DNA from: Thiogranum sp. | Lineage (GTDB): Bacteria > Pseudomonadota > Gammaproteobacteria > DSM-19610 | Length of the DNA: 56,594 nucleotides | Direction: 5' to 3' | Assembly: GCA_024102665.1 (NCBI GenBank) | Contig: JAGFJP010000021.1 | Location: 1-56,594 of the forward strand | Shown here: one piece after another, positions 1 through 8,976 of the stretch | Layout of the letters: each line of letters opens with the position of its first letter | How positions within the stretch are numbered: position 1 is the first letter of the stretch | The notes under the pieces: model-generated | Told to the model about the DNA's origin: nothing | Seen by the model: the letters and a program-made list of their open reading frames with translations, nothing else | Database searches by the model: none | Program-made: the position numbers and the translations under genes

Positions 1-148
1 CCGGCGCCACCAGCACGTCGCGCACCACGCCGGATGCCGGCGACGAGAGTTCCACCACTGACGCCCACTGCAGTCGCGCGGCGAGGCTCTGCGCCAGGCA
101 GCCGGGCGCCGCCAGCAACAGGCCCGCTGTGACCAGCCAGCGTTTCAT
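1..148 (-). CDS. exported protein, 5' end only, possibly an efflux adaptor
   Basis: This is the first 49 codons of a minus-strand gene cut by the window edge. The product begins [20 protein letters not shown], a clear signal peptide, followed by residues resembling the start of the barrel/lipoyl part of periplasmic membrane-fusion (HlyD/RND adaptor) proteins, with the pattern VELSSPASGVVRDVLV. Its ATG overlaps the hisC stop codon (ATGA), so it is probably translated with the his genes. The adaptor assignment is inference from a short stretch; only the secreted nature is well supported. Confidence 0.6.
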   Translation of the reverse strand, partial: MKRWLVTAGLLLAAPGCLAQSLAARLQWASVVELSSPASGVVRDVLVAP

Positions 149-1233
149 TCGGTCAGGGCCGTCTGCAATGCCGCCAGGAACACCTGGTTTTCCTCGGGCT
201 TGCCGACGGTGACCCGCAGGCAATCGGTCAGGCGCCCGCCCGCGGGATTGAGGTTTTTGATCAGCACGCCCTGGCGGCGCAGCGAATCGAACACCCGGTC
301 GGCGCTGCCATCCGGCACCTTGAAGAGGACGAAATTGGCATCGCTGGGAAAGGCCTGCACACCCTGCATGGCGCTCAGCGCGTCCAGCATGCCGGCGCGA
401 TCGGCGCGTATGCGCGCCGCCTGTTCATCCAGCACCGCCTTGTGCTGCAACGCAAACAGGGCGCTGACCTGGGTCAGAATATTGATGTTGTAGGGCAAAC
501 GCGTCTTGTCGACTTCGCCGAGCCAGTCCGGAGAGCCTGCCAGCAGGCCCAGGCGCAGACCGGCGAGCCCCATCTTGGACACCGTGCGCAACACCAGCAG
601 GTTGGGAAATTCGCCGAGCCGCGGCATGAAGCTGGCATCGGTGAAGGGCGCATAGGCCTCGTCGACCACGACCAGGCCGGGCGCGCAGCGGATCACCTCT
701 TCCACCGCACCCGCATCGAACAGGGTGCCGGTGGGATTGTTCGGGTAAGCCAGGAACACGATGGCGGGCTGATGTTGCCCGATGGCGGCGCGCATGGCAT
801 CGACGTCGAGTCCGAAATCGTCCGCCAGCGGCACGCCCTGGTAACGCATGCCCGCCACTTCCGCGATCATGCGGTACATGACAAAGGTCGGATCGGGCGC
901 CAGCACCACGCGCTCGGGCCGCGCCACCGACAGCGCCAGCATCTGGATCAGCTCATCGGAACCGTTGCCCAGCACCAGCTGCATGCCCGCCGGCACCTGC
1001 ATGGCCTGTTTCAGTTGCCCGGTGAGTTGCTGCGCGCCGGGATCGGGATAGCGGTTGAGTTCAACGTCGCGCAGTGTTTCGAGCCACTGGTCGACCAGTT
1101 CGTCGGGCCAACGGTAGGGATTTTCCATGGCGTCCAGTTTAATCAGCTTGCCCGCATCGAGCACATGATAGGCCTTCAGCGCCTGGATTTCAGGGCGTAT
1201 CCAGCGCCGCACGGAATCCGGATCCGGGCTCAT
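145..1233 (-). CDS. hisC: histidinol-phosphate aminotransferase
   Basis: HisC is a PLP-dependent class I/II aminotransferase that converts imidazole-acetol phosphate and glutamate to histidinol phosphate in cytoplasmic histidine synthesis. The 362-residue product shows [16 protein letters not shown] and the PLP-lysine region [13 protein letters not shown], all typical of the family. The frame stays open upstream to about 1341. The ATG at 1233 is chosen because it overlaps the hisD stop (ATGA) and gives the normal family length. It is the last his gene in the hisG-hisD-hisC run. Confidence 0.95.
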   Translation of the reverse strand: MSPDPDSVRRWIRPEIQALKAYHVLDAGKLIKLDAMENPYRWPDELVDQWLETLRDVELNRYPDPGAQQLTGQLKQAMQVPAGMQLVLGNGSDELIQMLALSVARPERVVLAPDPTFVMYRMIAEVAGMRYQGVPLADDFGLDVDAMRAAIGQHQPAIVFLAYPNNPTGTLFDAGAVEEVIRCAPGLVVVDEAYAPFTDASFMPRLGEFPNLLVLRTVSKMGLAGLRLGLLAGSPDWLGEVDKTRLPYNINILTQVSALFALQHKAVLDEQAARIRADRAGMLDALSAMQGVQAFPSDANFVLFKVPDGSADRVFDSLRRQGVLIKNLNPAGGRLTDCLRVTVGKPEENQVFLAALQTALTE

Positions 1234-2534
1234 TGCCTGGGAATCCGGTATTCCGCGGACAGGGCGTGCGCCGTCAGTCCTTCGCCACGCGCCAGCGTCG
1301 AGGCGGTACGCCCCAGGTCCGCGGCGCCGGCCGACGAGCAATAGATCAGGCTGGAACGTTTCTGGAAATCGTAGACACCCAGCGGCGATGAAAAGCGCGC
1401 CGTGCGCGAAGTCGGCAATACGTGATTGGGGCCGGCGCAGTAATCGCCCAGCGCCTCGGCGGTGTAACGGCCCATGAAAATGGCGCCGGCGTGACGGATC
1501 TGCGCGGCCATCGGCTGCGGATCTTCCACCGACAGCTCCAGGTGCTCGGGCGCAATGTAGTTGGCCACCTCGACCGCCTCTTGCAGATCACGCACCTGGA
1601 TCAGCGCACCGCGGCCGGCGAGCGACGTTCTGATAATGTCCTGGCGTTCCATCTGCGGCAGCTGGCGGTCGATGCTGGCCGCCACGCTGTCGAGGAAGTC
1701 CGCATCCGGGCTGAGCAGGATGGATTGCGCATCCTGGTCGTGCTCGGCCTGTGAAAACAGGTCCATGGCGATCCAGTCCGGGTCGGTCCTGCCGTCGCAC
1801 ACCACCAGGATTTCCGACGGCCCGGCGATCATGTCGATGCCGACCTGGCCGAACACCATGCCTTTCGCCGTCGCCACATAGATGTTGCCGGGACCGACGA
1901 TCTTGTCGACGCGCGGCACGGTTTCGGTGCCCCAGGCGAGCGCCGCCACGGCCTGCGCGCCGCCGATGGCGAACACCCGGTCGACCTGGGCGATGGCGGC
2001 GGCGGCCAGCACCAGTTCGTTGACCACGCCGTCAGGCGTCGGCACCACCATGATGAGTTCGCCGACGCCGGCCACCTTGGCCGGTATGGCGTTCATCAAC
2101 ACCGATGAGGGATAGGCCGCCTTGCCACCCGGCACATAGAGGCCCGCGCGGTCCAGCGCCGCCACCTGTTGTCCGAGCAGCGTGCCGTCGGCCTCGGTAT
2201 AGGACCAGGATTCCATTTTCTGGCGTTCGGCGTAGACGCGCACCCGCGCCGCCGCGCGTTCCAGCGCCTCGCGCTGTTCGGAAGGTATTGCCTTGAGCGC
2301 GTCGCGCAAACGCGCCTGGCTGATTTCCAGTTCGGCGACGCTCGCGGCCTGCATGCGGTCAAAGCGGTTGGTGAACTCAAGCAGCGCCGCATCGCCGCGC
2401 TCGCGAATGCCGGCGATGATATCGCGCACCGTCTGCTCCACCTGCTGGTCGGAGACCTGCTCCCACGCCAGCAGATCGTCCAGCTGACTGTAAAAAGCCG
2501 GATCCGCGCTGTTGAGTCGTTTGATATCCGCCAC
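1230..2534 (-). CDS. hisD: histidinol dehydrogenase
   Basis: HisD is a zinc- and NAD-dependent enzyme that oxidises L-histidinol to L-histidine in two steps. The 434-residue product has the family motifs [26 protein letters not shown] and [19 protein letters not shown], which carry the catalytic Glu/His and metal ligands. The start is a GTG two bases after the hisG stop, so it is translationally coupled. The length is normal for the family. Confidence 0.97.
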   Translation of the reverse strand: MADIKRLNSADPAFYSQLDDLLAWEQVSDQQVEQTVRDIIAGIRERGDAALLEFTNRFDRMQAASVAELEISQARLRDALKAIPSEQREALERAAARVRVYAERQKMESWSYTEADGTLLGQQVAALDRAGLYVPGGKAAYPSSVLMNAIPAKVAGVGELIMVVPTPDGVVNELVLAAAAIAQVDRVFAIGGAQAVAALAWGTETVPRVDKIVGPGNIYVATAKGMVFGQVGIDMIAGPSEILVVCDGRTDPDWIAMDLFSQAEHDQDAQSILLSPDADFLDSVAASIDRQLPQMERQDIIRTSLAGRGALIQVRDLQEAVEVANYIAPEHLELSVEDPQPMAAQIRHAGAIFMGRYTAEALGDYCAGPNHVLPTSRTARFSSPLGVYDFQKRSSLIYCSSAGAADLGRTASTLARGEGLTAHALSAEYRIPRQ

Positions 2535-2536
2535 GC

Positions 2537-3193
2537 TCAGGCCGCCTCTTCCTGCTGCTTGCGCACCGCTTCGGCGAGCTGGTCGATGAACGCCCGGACG
2601 CGCGCATGCTTGCGTTTCATGGACGCCTTGTTCACCACCAGCCGCGAGCTGATGTCAGCGATCTTCTCCAGCGGCTTGAGGCCGTTGGCTTTCAGGGTGT
2701 TGCCGGTATCGACCACGTCGACGATCAGGTCCGAGAGGCCCACCAGCGGCGCCAGTTCCATGGAACCGTACAGCTTGATGACCTCGACCTGCTGGCCCTG
2801 GTCGGCGAAATAGCGCCGTGTGCTGTTGACGTACTTGGTGGCGATGCGCAGCCGCTGCGCCTGTCCGGGACGCGGTTCGCGTCCGGCCACCATCAGCTTG
2901 CAGCGCGCGATGCGCAGATCCAGCGGCTCGTACAGCCCCTCGCCGCCGTGTTCCATCAGCACGTCCTTGCCGGCCACGCCGAGGTCCGCCGCACCGTACT
3001 GCACGTAGGTGGGCACGTCGGAGGCGCGGATAATCACCAGCTTCACATCCGGCTGATTGGTGTCGAGGATCAGCTTGCGGCTGGTTTCGGGATCGTCCAC
3101 CGGTTCGATGCCGGCGTAGGCCAGCAGCGGCAGCGTTTCCTTGAAGATACGACCCTTGGAAAGCGCGATGGTGAGCTTTTCGGATTCGGACAT
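2537..3193 (-). CDS. hisG: ATP phosphoribosyltransferase, short form
   Basis: HisG catalyses the first step of histidine synthesis, joining ATP and PRPP. At 218 residues it is the short form, ending shortly after the phosphoribosyl-binding motif [13 protein letters not shown]. It lacks the C-terminal ACT-like feedback domain of the roughly 300-residue E. coli type. Short HisG proteins are known to need the HisRS-like partner HisZ for activity and histidine inhibition, and no hisZ is in this window. In many relatives murA lies directly upstream; here ibaG is the immediate neighbour, 43 bases away. Confidence 0.96.
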   Translation of the reverse strand: MSESEKLTIALSKGRIFKETLPLLAYAGIEPVDDPETSRKLILDTNQPDVKLVIIRASDVPTYVQYGAADLGVAGKDVLMEHGGEGLYEPLDLRIARCKLMVAGREPRPGQAQRLRIATKYVNSTRRYFADQGQQVEVIKLYGSMELAPLVGLSDLIVDVVDTGNTLKANGLKPLEKIADISSRLVVNKASMKRKHARVRAFIDQLAEAVRKQQEEAA

Positions 3194-3236
3194 GACATCT
3201 ACCTGCCGGAGCGGTGCGCGCGGCGACGCGTCGGCT

Positions 3237-3476
3237 TCAGCGAATCTGTTTTTCCCACTGCTCGGGGGTGAAGGTGCGCAACGCCAGCGCGTGCACCGCG
3301 CCCCGCATCAGGTCACCCAGCGTACCGTAGACCATCTGGTGCTGCTGCACCATGGACTTGCCCTCGAATGCAGGGCTGACCACGGTCGCTTCGAAATGAT
3401 CGCCATCGCCCTGCACCGACACCTGCGCCGAGGGCACACCCTGTTCAATGATTTTCTTCAGTTCGTCTGCCTGCAT
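3237..3476 (-). CDS. ibaG: BolA/IbaG family protein
   Basis: This is a 79-residue single-domain BolA-type protein. It has the conserved helix-turn segment around [13 protein letters not shown] and the C-terminal [13 protein letters not shown]. IbaG proteins pair with monothiol glutaredoxins on a shared [2Fe-2S] cluster and are linked to acid resistance and iron handling. The position between the mla genes and hisG matches E. coli yrbA/ibaG, except that murA, normally next, is absent. Confidence 0.92.
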   Translation of the reverse strand: MQADELKKIIEQGVPSAQVSVQGDGDHFEATVVSPAFEGKSMVQQHQMVYGTLGDLMRGAVHALALRTFTPEQWEKQIR

Positions 3477-3576
3477 GCCTGCACCAACATTGGAATAAGC
3501 GGAGGCGCATCATACTATAAAAACACCTGCGGGCAGGAACGCGATACACCGGCAGCGGCCGCTGCGGAACCTGGAT

Positions 3577-3885
3577 TCAGCCGTCGCGATGCAGGGGCAG
3601 AACGTCGTCCAGGCTGCTGACCCGCGCAATCGCGAGCATCTGCGCCGGGATGTTGAAAAACCGGACCGATGCTCCGGTTTCGGCGGCCTGGCGCAGACAC
3701 TCCATCAGCAGTGCCAGGCCGGCGCTGTCGGAACGCTCGACGTGGCTGAGATCGATGTCCAGCGCGCCGGGCCGGGAAAACACCTCGCGATGCTGCTCCC
3801 ACAGCAGCGGCACCGACGCAAAACTCAGGTCGCCGTGAATTTCCACGCGCCCGTCGCCGGACTCGCGTACGCTGGGCTGCGCCAC
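3577..3885 (-). CDS. mlaB: MlaB-type STAS domain protein
   Basis: This 102-residue STAS-domain protein has the family helix start DLSHVERSDSAGLALL. MlaB binds the MlaF ATPase and is needed for stability and activity of the MlaFEDB inner-membrane phospholipid transporter. The start is a GTG that shares one base with the mlaD stop (TAGTG), showing tight coupling. In relatives mlaC separates mlaD from mlaB; here the two are fused end to end with no room for it. A 100-base gap follows before ibaG. Confidence 0.9.
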   Translation of the reverse strand: MAQPSVRESGDGRVEIHGDLSFASVPLLWEQHREVFSRPGALDIDLSHVERSDSAGLALLMECLRQAAETGASVRFFNIPAQMLAIARVSSLDDVLPLHRDG

Positions 3886-4358
3886 TATTCGGTTCCGCCT
3901 TCAGCAGCCCTGTCGAACAGGAATTTGCTGACCAGTTTCTCGATAATGATGGCCGACTGGGTCAGTTCGATCTGGGAACCGTCGGTGAGCACCTCTTCCA
4001 GCCCCCCCGGCTCCAGGCCCACGTACTGCTCGCCCAGCAGCCCCGACGTGAAAATACTCGCCGAGGTGTCTTCCGGAAAGCGGTTGTACTTTTCCTCGAT
4101 GTCCAGTGTCACCACAGCCTGGAAGCGTTCGTTGTCGTAGTCGATGGCGCTGACGCGTCCCACCAGCACACCGCCCACGGTCACCGGCGAGCGCACCTTG
4201 AGACCGCCGATGTTTTCGAAGCGCGCGATCAGCTGGTAGCTCTCTCCGGTAGACAGGGTGCTCAGGTTGCTGACCTTCATGGCCAGCACGAACAGCGCTG
4301 CCAGGCCCGCCGCGATAAACATCCCCACCAGCATTTCCGTCGATTTTGTCTGTTTCAT
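3885..4358 (-). CDS. mlaD: MCE-domain phospholipid transporter subunit MlaD
   Basis: The 157-residue protein has one N-terminal membrane helix (about residues 8-28) and a single MCE/MlaD domain with the typical segments FENIGGLKVRSPVTVGGVLVG and GLLGEQYVGLEPG. MlaD forms a hexameric ring in the periplasm that carries phospholipids between MlaFE and the periplasmic carrier MlaC. The length is normal. It lies downstream of mlaE with an unusual 75-base gap and directly abuts mlaB. No MlaC gene accompanies it here. Confidence 0.94.
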   Translation of the reverse strand: MKQTKSTEMLVGMFIAAGLAALFVLAMKVSNLSTLSTGESYQLIARFENIGGLKVRSPVTVGGVLVGRVSAIDYDNERFQAVVTLDIEEKYNRFPEDTSASIFTSGLLGEQYVGLEPGGLEEVLTDGSQIELTQSAIIIEKLVSKFLFDRAAEGGTE

Positions 4359-4395
4359 CTGGTCGTCACTCGTTGAATCCCGGTTTGCTGCCTGC

Positions 4396-4412
4396 TGCGC
4401 GCGATGCGCGCA
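4396..4412. repeat. short GC-rich hairpin between mlaE and mlaD
   Basis: TGCGCGC and GCGCGCA flank a 3-base loop (GAT), giving a perfect 7-bp stem in the 75-base gap between mlaE and mlaD, genes that are usually tightly packed. It has no T-tract and is not a standard terminator. It could be a processing or stability element, or chance in GC-rich DNA. Confidence 0.3.
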
Positions 4413-4433
4413 ATGACATGTGATCTTGATCGT

Positions 4434-5213
4434 TCATTCGCCAAACATCAGCGCCGTCAAAACGAAATCCAGTCCCAGCACCGCGAGCGCGGAATGCACC
4501 ACGGTGCGGGTGGTCGCGCGGCTGACGCCTTCCGAGGTGGGCACCGTATCGTAGCCCTCGAACACCGCTATCCAGGTCGCCACGAAACCGAACACCACGC
4601 TTTTGATGACGCCGTTCAGTACATCATCGTAGAGATCGACCTTGGCCTGCATCTGTGACCAGTAGGCGCCATCATCGACGCCGAGCAGTCCGACGCCGAC
4701 GAAAAAGCCGCCGTAGATGCCCACGGCGCTGAACACCGCCGCCAACAGCGGCATGGACAGGAATCCGGCGAGAAAGCGCGGCGCGATAACGCGGTGAATC
4801 GGGTCGACGGCCATCATTTCCATGCCCGACAGCTGTTCGGTGGCTTTCATCAAACCGATTTCCGCGGTGAGCGCCGAGCCGGCGCGACCGGCGAACAGCA
4901 ACGCCGTGACCACCGGCCCCAGCTCGCGCACAATCGACAGCGACACTACCACGCCGAGCGATTCCTCGGCGCCGAAATCGACCAGCGTGTTATAGCCCTG
5001 CAACGCCAGCACCATGCCGACGAACAGGCCGGACACGGTGATGATCAGCAGCGACAGCACGCCCACCGACAGCAGTTGGGCGACCAGCAGGCCGGGCCTC
5101 GCCAGCACCGCCGGGATACCGGCCAGCGTCTTGATCAGAAACAGGGTGGAGCGCCCCAGCTTTTCGAAATAGCGGAAGCCGCCGCGCCCGAGTTCGCGTA
5201 TCCATTCCAGCAT
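4434..5213 (-). CDS. mlaE: MlaE phospholipid ABC transporter permease
   Basis: This 259-residue polytopic membrane protein of the MlaE (YrbE) family contains [38 protein letters not shown]-like spacing and [18 protein letters not shown] near the C-terminus, all diagnostic. It forms the membrane core of the MlaFEDB complex that maintains outer-membrane lipid asymmetry. It starts 5 bases after the mlaF stop. The length is normal. Confidence 0.96.
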   Translation of the reverse strand: MLEWIRELGRGGFRYFEKLGRSTLFLIKTLAGIPAVLARPGLLVAQLLSVGVLSLLIITVSGLFVGMVLALQGYNTLVDFGAEESLGVVVSLSIVRELGPVVTALLFAGRAGSALTAEIGLMKATEQLSGMEMMAVDPIHRVIAPRFLAGFLSMPLLAAVFSAVGIYGGFFVGVGLLGVDDGAYWSQMQAKVDLYDDVLNGVIKSVVFGFVATWIAVFEGYDTVPTSEGVSRATTRTVVHSALAVLGLDFVLTALMFGE

Positions 5214-5218
5214 AATCG

Positions 5219-6058
5219 TTATCGCGCGCTCCCTGTGTCGCGCTGCAACAGGTCGTCGACGTATTCCGGCGCCGGGTAATGGAACGGCACCGGGCCGTCC
5301 GGCAGACCCTGCATGAACTGCTTCACCCAGTCGGAATCCGTGCCCTCGAGCTGTTGCGGCGTTCCGGCGCCGATGACCTTGCCGCCGGAAATGACGTACA
5401 TGTAATCGGAAATGGCCGCGGTCTCCTGCACATCGTGCGAAACGATAATGCTGGTCAGCCCGAGCGCGTCGTTGAGCAGGCGGATCAGCTGCACCAGCGC
5501 GCCCTTGGAAATCGGGTCCTGCCCGGTGAAAGGTTCGTCGTACATGATCATCATCGGGTCGAGCGCGATGGCGCGGGCCAGCGCCACGCGGCGCGCCATG
5601 CCGCCGGAAAGTTCGCTGGGCATCAGGTGACGCGCCCCGCGCAGGCCCACGGCCTGCAGTTTCATCAATACCAGGCCACGCACCATGGATTCCGGCAGCC
5701 GGGTGTGTTCGCGCAGCGGGAAGGCGACGTTTTCGAAGACGCTGAGATCGGTCAGCAGGGCGCCGGACTGGAACAGCATGCCCATGCGCTGGCGCAAACG
5801 GTAAAGTTCGCCACGACCCAGCTCGGGCACTTCCTGACCGTCGACACGGATGCTGCCCTCGTGCGGGCAGAGCTGGCCGCCGATCAGCCGCAACAGCGTG
5901 GTCTTGCCGGTGCCGCTGGGCCCCATGATCGCCGTGACCTTGCCGCGCGGGATATCCAGGTCCACGCCGTCGAAAATCATGCGGTCGCCGCGCGCGTAAC
6001 GCAGCCCGCGGATACGCACCAGGCTATCACTGCCCTTGTCGTCGGAGGTCTCGGTCAT
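5219..6058 (-). CDS. mlaF: MlaF phospholipid ABC transporter ATPase
   Basis: This 279-residue ABC ATPase has Walker [10 protein letters not shown], signature [14 protein letters not shown], Walker [13 protein letters not shown] and the H-loop SHDVQE. It powers the MlaFEDB lipid transporter. The signature variant LSGGM and the TGQDP D-loop match MlaF rather than other ABC proteins. It is the first mla gene. A close match to a -10 box (TATAAT) lies about 45 bases upstream on the minus strand. Confidence 0.96.
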   Translation of the reverse strand: MTETSDDKGSDSLVRIRGLRYARGDRMIFDGVDLDIPRGKVTAIMGPSGTGKTTLLRLIGGQLCPHEGSIRVDGQEVPELGRGELYRLRQRMGMLFQSGALLTDLSVFENVAFPLREHTRLPESMVRGLVLMKLQAVGLRGARHLMPSELSGGMARRVALARAIALDPMMIMYDEPFTGQDPISKGALVQLIRLLNDALGLTSIIVSHDVQETAAISDYMYVISGGKVIGAGTPQQLEGTDSDWVKQFMQGLPDGPVPFHYPAPEYVDDLLQRDTGSAR

Positions 6059-6102
6059 TTCCCTGTTTCTTGTTGATTTATCCGGGCCAAACGAATCGGG
6101 CT

Positions 6103-6108
6103 ATTATA
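6103..6108 (-). promoter_or_regulatory. candidate -10 box for mlaF
   Basis: On the minus strand TATAAT matches the sigma-70 -10 consensus perfectly, 45-50 bases before the mlaF start and in the 93-base gap after the small zinc-ribbon gene. The -35 position at 17-bp spacing reads GTATCG, a poor match, so any activity would be weak or activator-dependent. Confidence 0.4.
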
Positions 6109-6151
6109 CGGATTGACACCGGCAGCGATACCCGCGCCGCCCTTTGCCGTA

Positions 6152-6334
6152 TCAACGCGCCTCGGTTTTCTCCGCCCCGCAGCGCTCGCAACGGTAACAG
6201 GTCACCAGCCGCCCGCGCTTGACATCGAACGGCTTGCTGACCGGCGCCCACTTGTGGAAACCGCGCCGGCACAGCGTGTCGCCCTTGTGTTTTTCCGATG
6301 CTTTGGGGCGCTTGAACGGCACCACGTTGCTCAC
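6152..6334 (-). CDS. small zinc-ribbon-like protein, unknown function
   Basis: This 60-residue basic protein has one nearby cysteine (LCRRGFHKW) and a CYRCERCG pair close to the C-terminus. Together these could bind one metal ion in a zinc-ribbon fold. Short proteins of this look are common in gammaproteobacteria, but I know no function. It is divergent from the Ca/Na exchanger gene and upstream of mlaF on the same strand. The coding call rests on the cysteine pattern and clean ATG start. Confidence 0.7.
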   Translation of the reverse strand: MSNVVPFKRPKASEKHKGDTLCRRGFHKWAPVSKPFDVKRGRLVTCYRCERCGAEKTEAR

Positions 6335-6347
6335 TACACCACCTCCA

Positions 6348-6368
6348 CGACAGATTTCAATTCTGTCG
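6348..6368. promoter_or_regulatory. inverted repeat in divergent promoter region
   Basis: CGACAGA and TCTGTCG form a perfect 7-bp inverted repeat around a 7-base spacer (TTTCAAT). It lies in the 67-base gap between the divergent small zinc-ribbon gene and the Ca/Na exchanger gene. The symmetry and spacing fit a dimeric repressor site, but no regulator is known here. Confidence 0.4.
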
Positions 6369-6401
6369 CCACTGAATGCGAAACGCTACTATACGCTCCC
6401 T

Positions 6402-7376
6402 ATGTGGATGCAGCTCCTTGCCGTTGTCGCCGGTTTCGCACTCCTGGCCTGGGGCGCAGAACGGTTCGTGGTCGGCGCCGCCGGCAGCGCGCGGCTGCTG
6501 GGCGTCTCGCCACTGCTGATCGGCCTCACCATTGTCGGCTTCGGCACGTCGGCGCCGGAGATACTGGTATCGGCGGTCGCTGCGCTCAAAGGCAATCCCG
6601 GTCTGGCGATAGGCAACGCCATCGGCTCGAATATTACCAACATCGCCCTGATTCTTGGCGCCACCGCGCTGATCACGCCGCTGACCATGCACTCGCGCCT
6701 GGTCCGGCGCGAGCTGCCGGTGCTGATCGCCACCACGCTGGTCGCCTGGTGGCTGCTGAGCGATGGCGAACTGCAATTCACCGACGGCCTGATCCTGATG
6801 GCCGGGCTGGCGGCGCTGGTCGGCTGGATCATTCATGCGGGACTGACGGCGCGCAACGGACCGGACCCGATGGCGGCGGAATACGAAGCCGAGATCCCGA
6901 CCGATCTGTCCATGCCACAGGCGCTGTTCTGGCTTGCGGCCGGCCTTGTCGTGCTCGTCGCCAGTTCACGCATGCTGGTTTGGGGCGCGGTGGGCGTCGC
7001 CGAATATTTCGGCGTCAGCGACCTGATTATCGGGCTGACCATCGTGGCACTCGGCACCAGTCTGCCGGAACTGGCCGCGTCGGTGGCGAGCGCGCTGAAA
7101 AACGAGCACGATATCGCCATCGGCAACGTCGTCGGCTCGAACATGTTCAACCTGCTGGCGGTGCTGGGTCTGCCGGGGATTCTTGCGCCGAGCGCCGTAG
7201 AAGCGGCGGTCGTCACCCGCGACGTGCCGCTGATGATCGCTCTCAGCGTGGCGCTGCTGCTCATGGCGTACGGGTTCCGCGGCCGCGGCGGGCGCATCAA
7301 CCGCCTCCAGGGAGCCCTGCTGATGGCGGTCTATTTCGGATATCAGGGCCTGTTATACTTCACCGCCCACCATTGA
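6402..7376 (+). CDS. yrbG: calcium/sodium antiporter, YrbG/CaxA type
   Basis: This 324-residue inner-membrane cation exchanger has two homologous halves, each with the alpha-repeat motif: IGLTIVGFGTSAPE with GNAIGSNITNIAL, and IGLTIVALGTSLPE with GNVVGSNMFNLLA. The K+-dependent Ca/Na exchanger family uses the acidic residues in these motifs for ion binding. The frame is open upstream to 6219, but ATG 6402 starts at the first membrane helix (ATG 6408 is an alternative). It precedes kdsD by 20 bases, as yrbG does in E. coli. Confidence 0.94.
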   Translation: MWMQLLAVVAGFALLAWGAERFVVGAAGSARLLGVSPLLIGLTIVGFGTSAPEILVSAVAALKGNPGLAIGNAIGSNITNIALILGATALITPLTMHSRLVRRELPVLIATTLVAWWLLSDGELQFTDGLILMAGLAALVGWIIHAGLTARNGPDPMAAEYEAEIPTDLSMPQALFWLAAGLVVLVASSRMLVWGAVGVAEYFGVSDLIIGLTIVALGTSLPELAASVASALKNEHDIAIGNVVGSNMFNLLAVLGLPGILAPSAVEAAVVTRDVPLMIALSVALLLMAYGFRGRGGRINRLQGALLMAVYFGYQGLLYFTAHH

Positions 7377-7396
7377 AGTGACGGTTACCCGACAGC

Positions 7397-8368
7397 ATGA
7401 ATGATACAGTCCTGAAAACGCTCGGCCTGGCGGTACTGGAAACCGAATGCGCCGCCGTAGAGGCGCTCAAGAACCGCATCGACGACGATTTCGTGCGCGC
7501 CTGCCACTACATGCTGCACTGCGAAGGCCGCGTGGTGGTGATCGGCATGGGCAAGTCGGGACATATCGGCGGCAAGATCGCGGCAACCCTCGCCAGCACC
7601 GGCACACCGGCGTTTTTTGTTCATCCGGGCGAAGCCAGCCACGGCGATCTCGGCATGATCACCGCAAAGGATGTGGTCCTGGCGCTGTCCAATTCCGGCG
7701 AAACCGATGAAATTCTCACCATTCTGCCTATTATCAAGCGGCTCGATGTCCCGCTGATCGCGCTGACCGGGAACCCGCAGTCGACGCTGGCGCGGGCGGC
7801 GAGCGTCAACATCAATGTCAGGGTGGAAAAAGAAGCCTGCCCGCTGGACCTGGCGCCGACCGCGAGCACCACCGCCGCGCTGGCGATGGGCGATGCGCTG
7901 GCGATTTCGCTGCTGGAAGTGCGCGGCTTCACGGCGGACGACTTCGCGCGCTCGCACCCCGGCGGCAAGCTGGGACGGCGCCTGCTGCTGCTCGTCGATG
8001 ACCTGCTGCATACCGGCGATCGTGTGCCCAAGGTGAAATCCGGCACCCTGATCTGCGATGCGCTGCTGGAAATGACGCAGAAAGGTCTCGGCGCCACGGC
8101 GGTCGTCAACGGCGATGACACCGTCGAAGGCATCTTCACCGACGGCGACCTGCGCCGCGCGCTGGACCACGGCATCGATCTGCACAGCACGCCCATCGAC
8201 CAGGCCATGACGCGCAACTGCACCCTGATCAGGCGCGGGCTGCTTGCCGCCGAAGCTCTGCAGATCATGGAAAACGGCAAGTTCAACGCGCTGCTGGTGG
8301 TCGACGACGACAAGCACCTGATCGGCGCGCTCAACATGCACGACCTGCTGCGCGCCGGCGTGGTCTAG
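7397..8368 (+). CDS. kdsD: D-arabinose 5-phosphate isomerase
   Basis: This 323-residue enzyme interconverts ribulose 5-phosphate and arabinose 5-phosphate, the first committed step to KDO for lipopolysaccharide. An N-terminal SIS sugar-isomerase domain (VIGMGKSGHIGGKIAATLAS, SNSGETDE, SHPGGKLGRR) is followed by two CBS domains. The architecture and length match KdsD. It is transcribed with yrbG and kdsC. Confidence 0.96.
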   Translation: MNDTVLKTLGLAVLETECAAVEALKNRIDDDFVRACHYMLHCEGRVVVIGMGKSGHIGGKIAATLASTGTPAFFVHPGEASHGDLGMITAKDVVLALSNSGETDEILTILPIIKRLDVPLIALTGNPQSTLARAASVNINVRVEKEACPLDLAPTASTTAALAMGDALAISLLEVRGFTADDFARSHPGGKLGRRLLLLVDDLLHTGDRVPKVKSGTLICDALLEMTQKGLGATAVVNGDDTVEGIFTDGDLRRALDHGIDLHSTPIDQAMTRNCTLIRRGLLAAEALQIMENGKFNALLVVDDDKHLIGALNMHDLLRAGVV

Positions 8369-8380
8369 GACAGCTTACCT

Positions 8381-8902
8381 ATGAAAGATATTCTCGAACG
8401 GGCCTCGCAGATCAAGCTGCTGATTTTCGATGTCGACGGCGTGCTGACGGACGGCAGCCTGTTCCTCGGCGACGACGGACAGGAATACAAGGCCTTCCAC
8501 AGCCAGGACGGCCACGGCATCAAGATGCTGCAAAGACACGGCGTGCGCTGCGCCATTATCACCGGGCGCACCTCGCGGGTGGTCGAGCACCGCATGCGCA
8601 ACCTCGGCATCGACCTCATCTACCAGGGCCAGGAAAACAAGCTCGAAGGCTTCGCGCAGCTGCTGGAACGCGTCGGCCTCGCGCCCGAACAGGTCGCCTA
8701 CATGGGCGATGACGTGGTCGATCTGCCGGTGATGCGCAAGGTCGGATTCGCCATCGCGGTTCAGGATGCGCACCCCTGGGTCGTCAAACACGCGCACTGG
8801 CAGACCCCGCGCGCCGGCGGTCGCGGCGCGGCGCGCGACGCCTGTGAACTGTTGCTGGAAGCGCACGGCGTGCTGCGCCAGGAACTGGAAACCTATCTGT
8901 GA
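8381..8902 (+). CDS. kdsC: KDO 8-phosphate phosphatase
   Basis: This 173-residue HAD-superfamily phosphatase has the nucleophile motif FDVDGVLTDG (Asp17, Asp19) and the late acidic motif MGDDVVDLPVM. KdsC removes phosphate from KDO-8-P to give KDO. The length is typical of the tetrameric C0-type enzyme. In almost all relatives lptC begins at its stop codon; here only 74 non-coding bases separate it from lptA. Confidence 0.96.
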   Translation: MKDILERASQIKLLIFDVDGVLTDGSLFLGDDGQEYKAFHSQDGHGIKMLQRHGVRCAIITGRTSRVVEHRMRNLGIDLIYQGQENKLEGFAQLLERVGLAPEQVAYMGDDVVDLPVMRKVGFAIAVQDAHPWVVKHAHWQTPRAGGRGAARDACELLLEAHGVLRQELETYL

Positions 8903-8976
8903 CGCAGTTGTGTTACCGGCGGCGAACTGGCATGTTAGCGGCGCAACCGCCGCGGTCCGGGAACCGGCCGCCTTGA

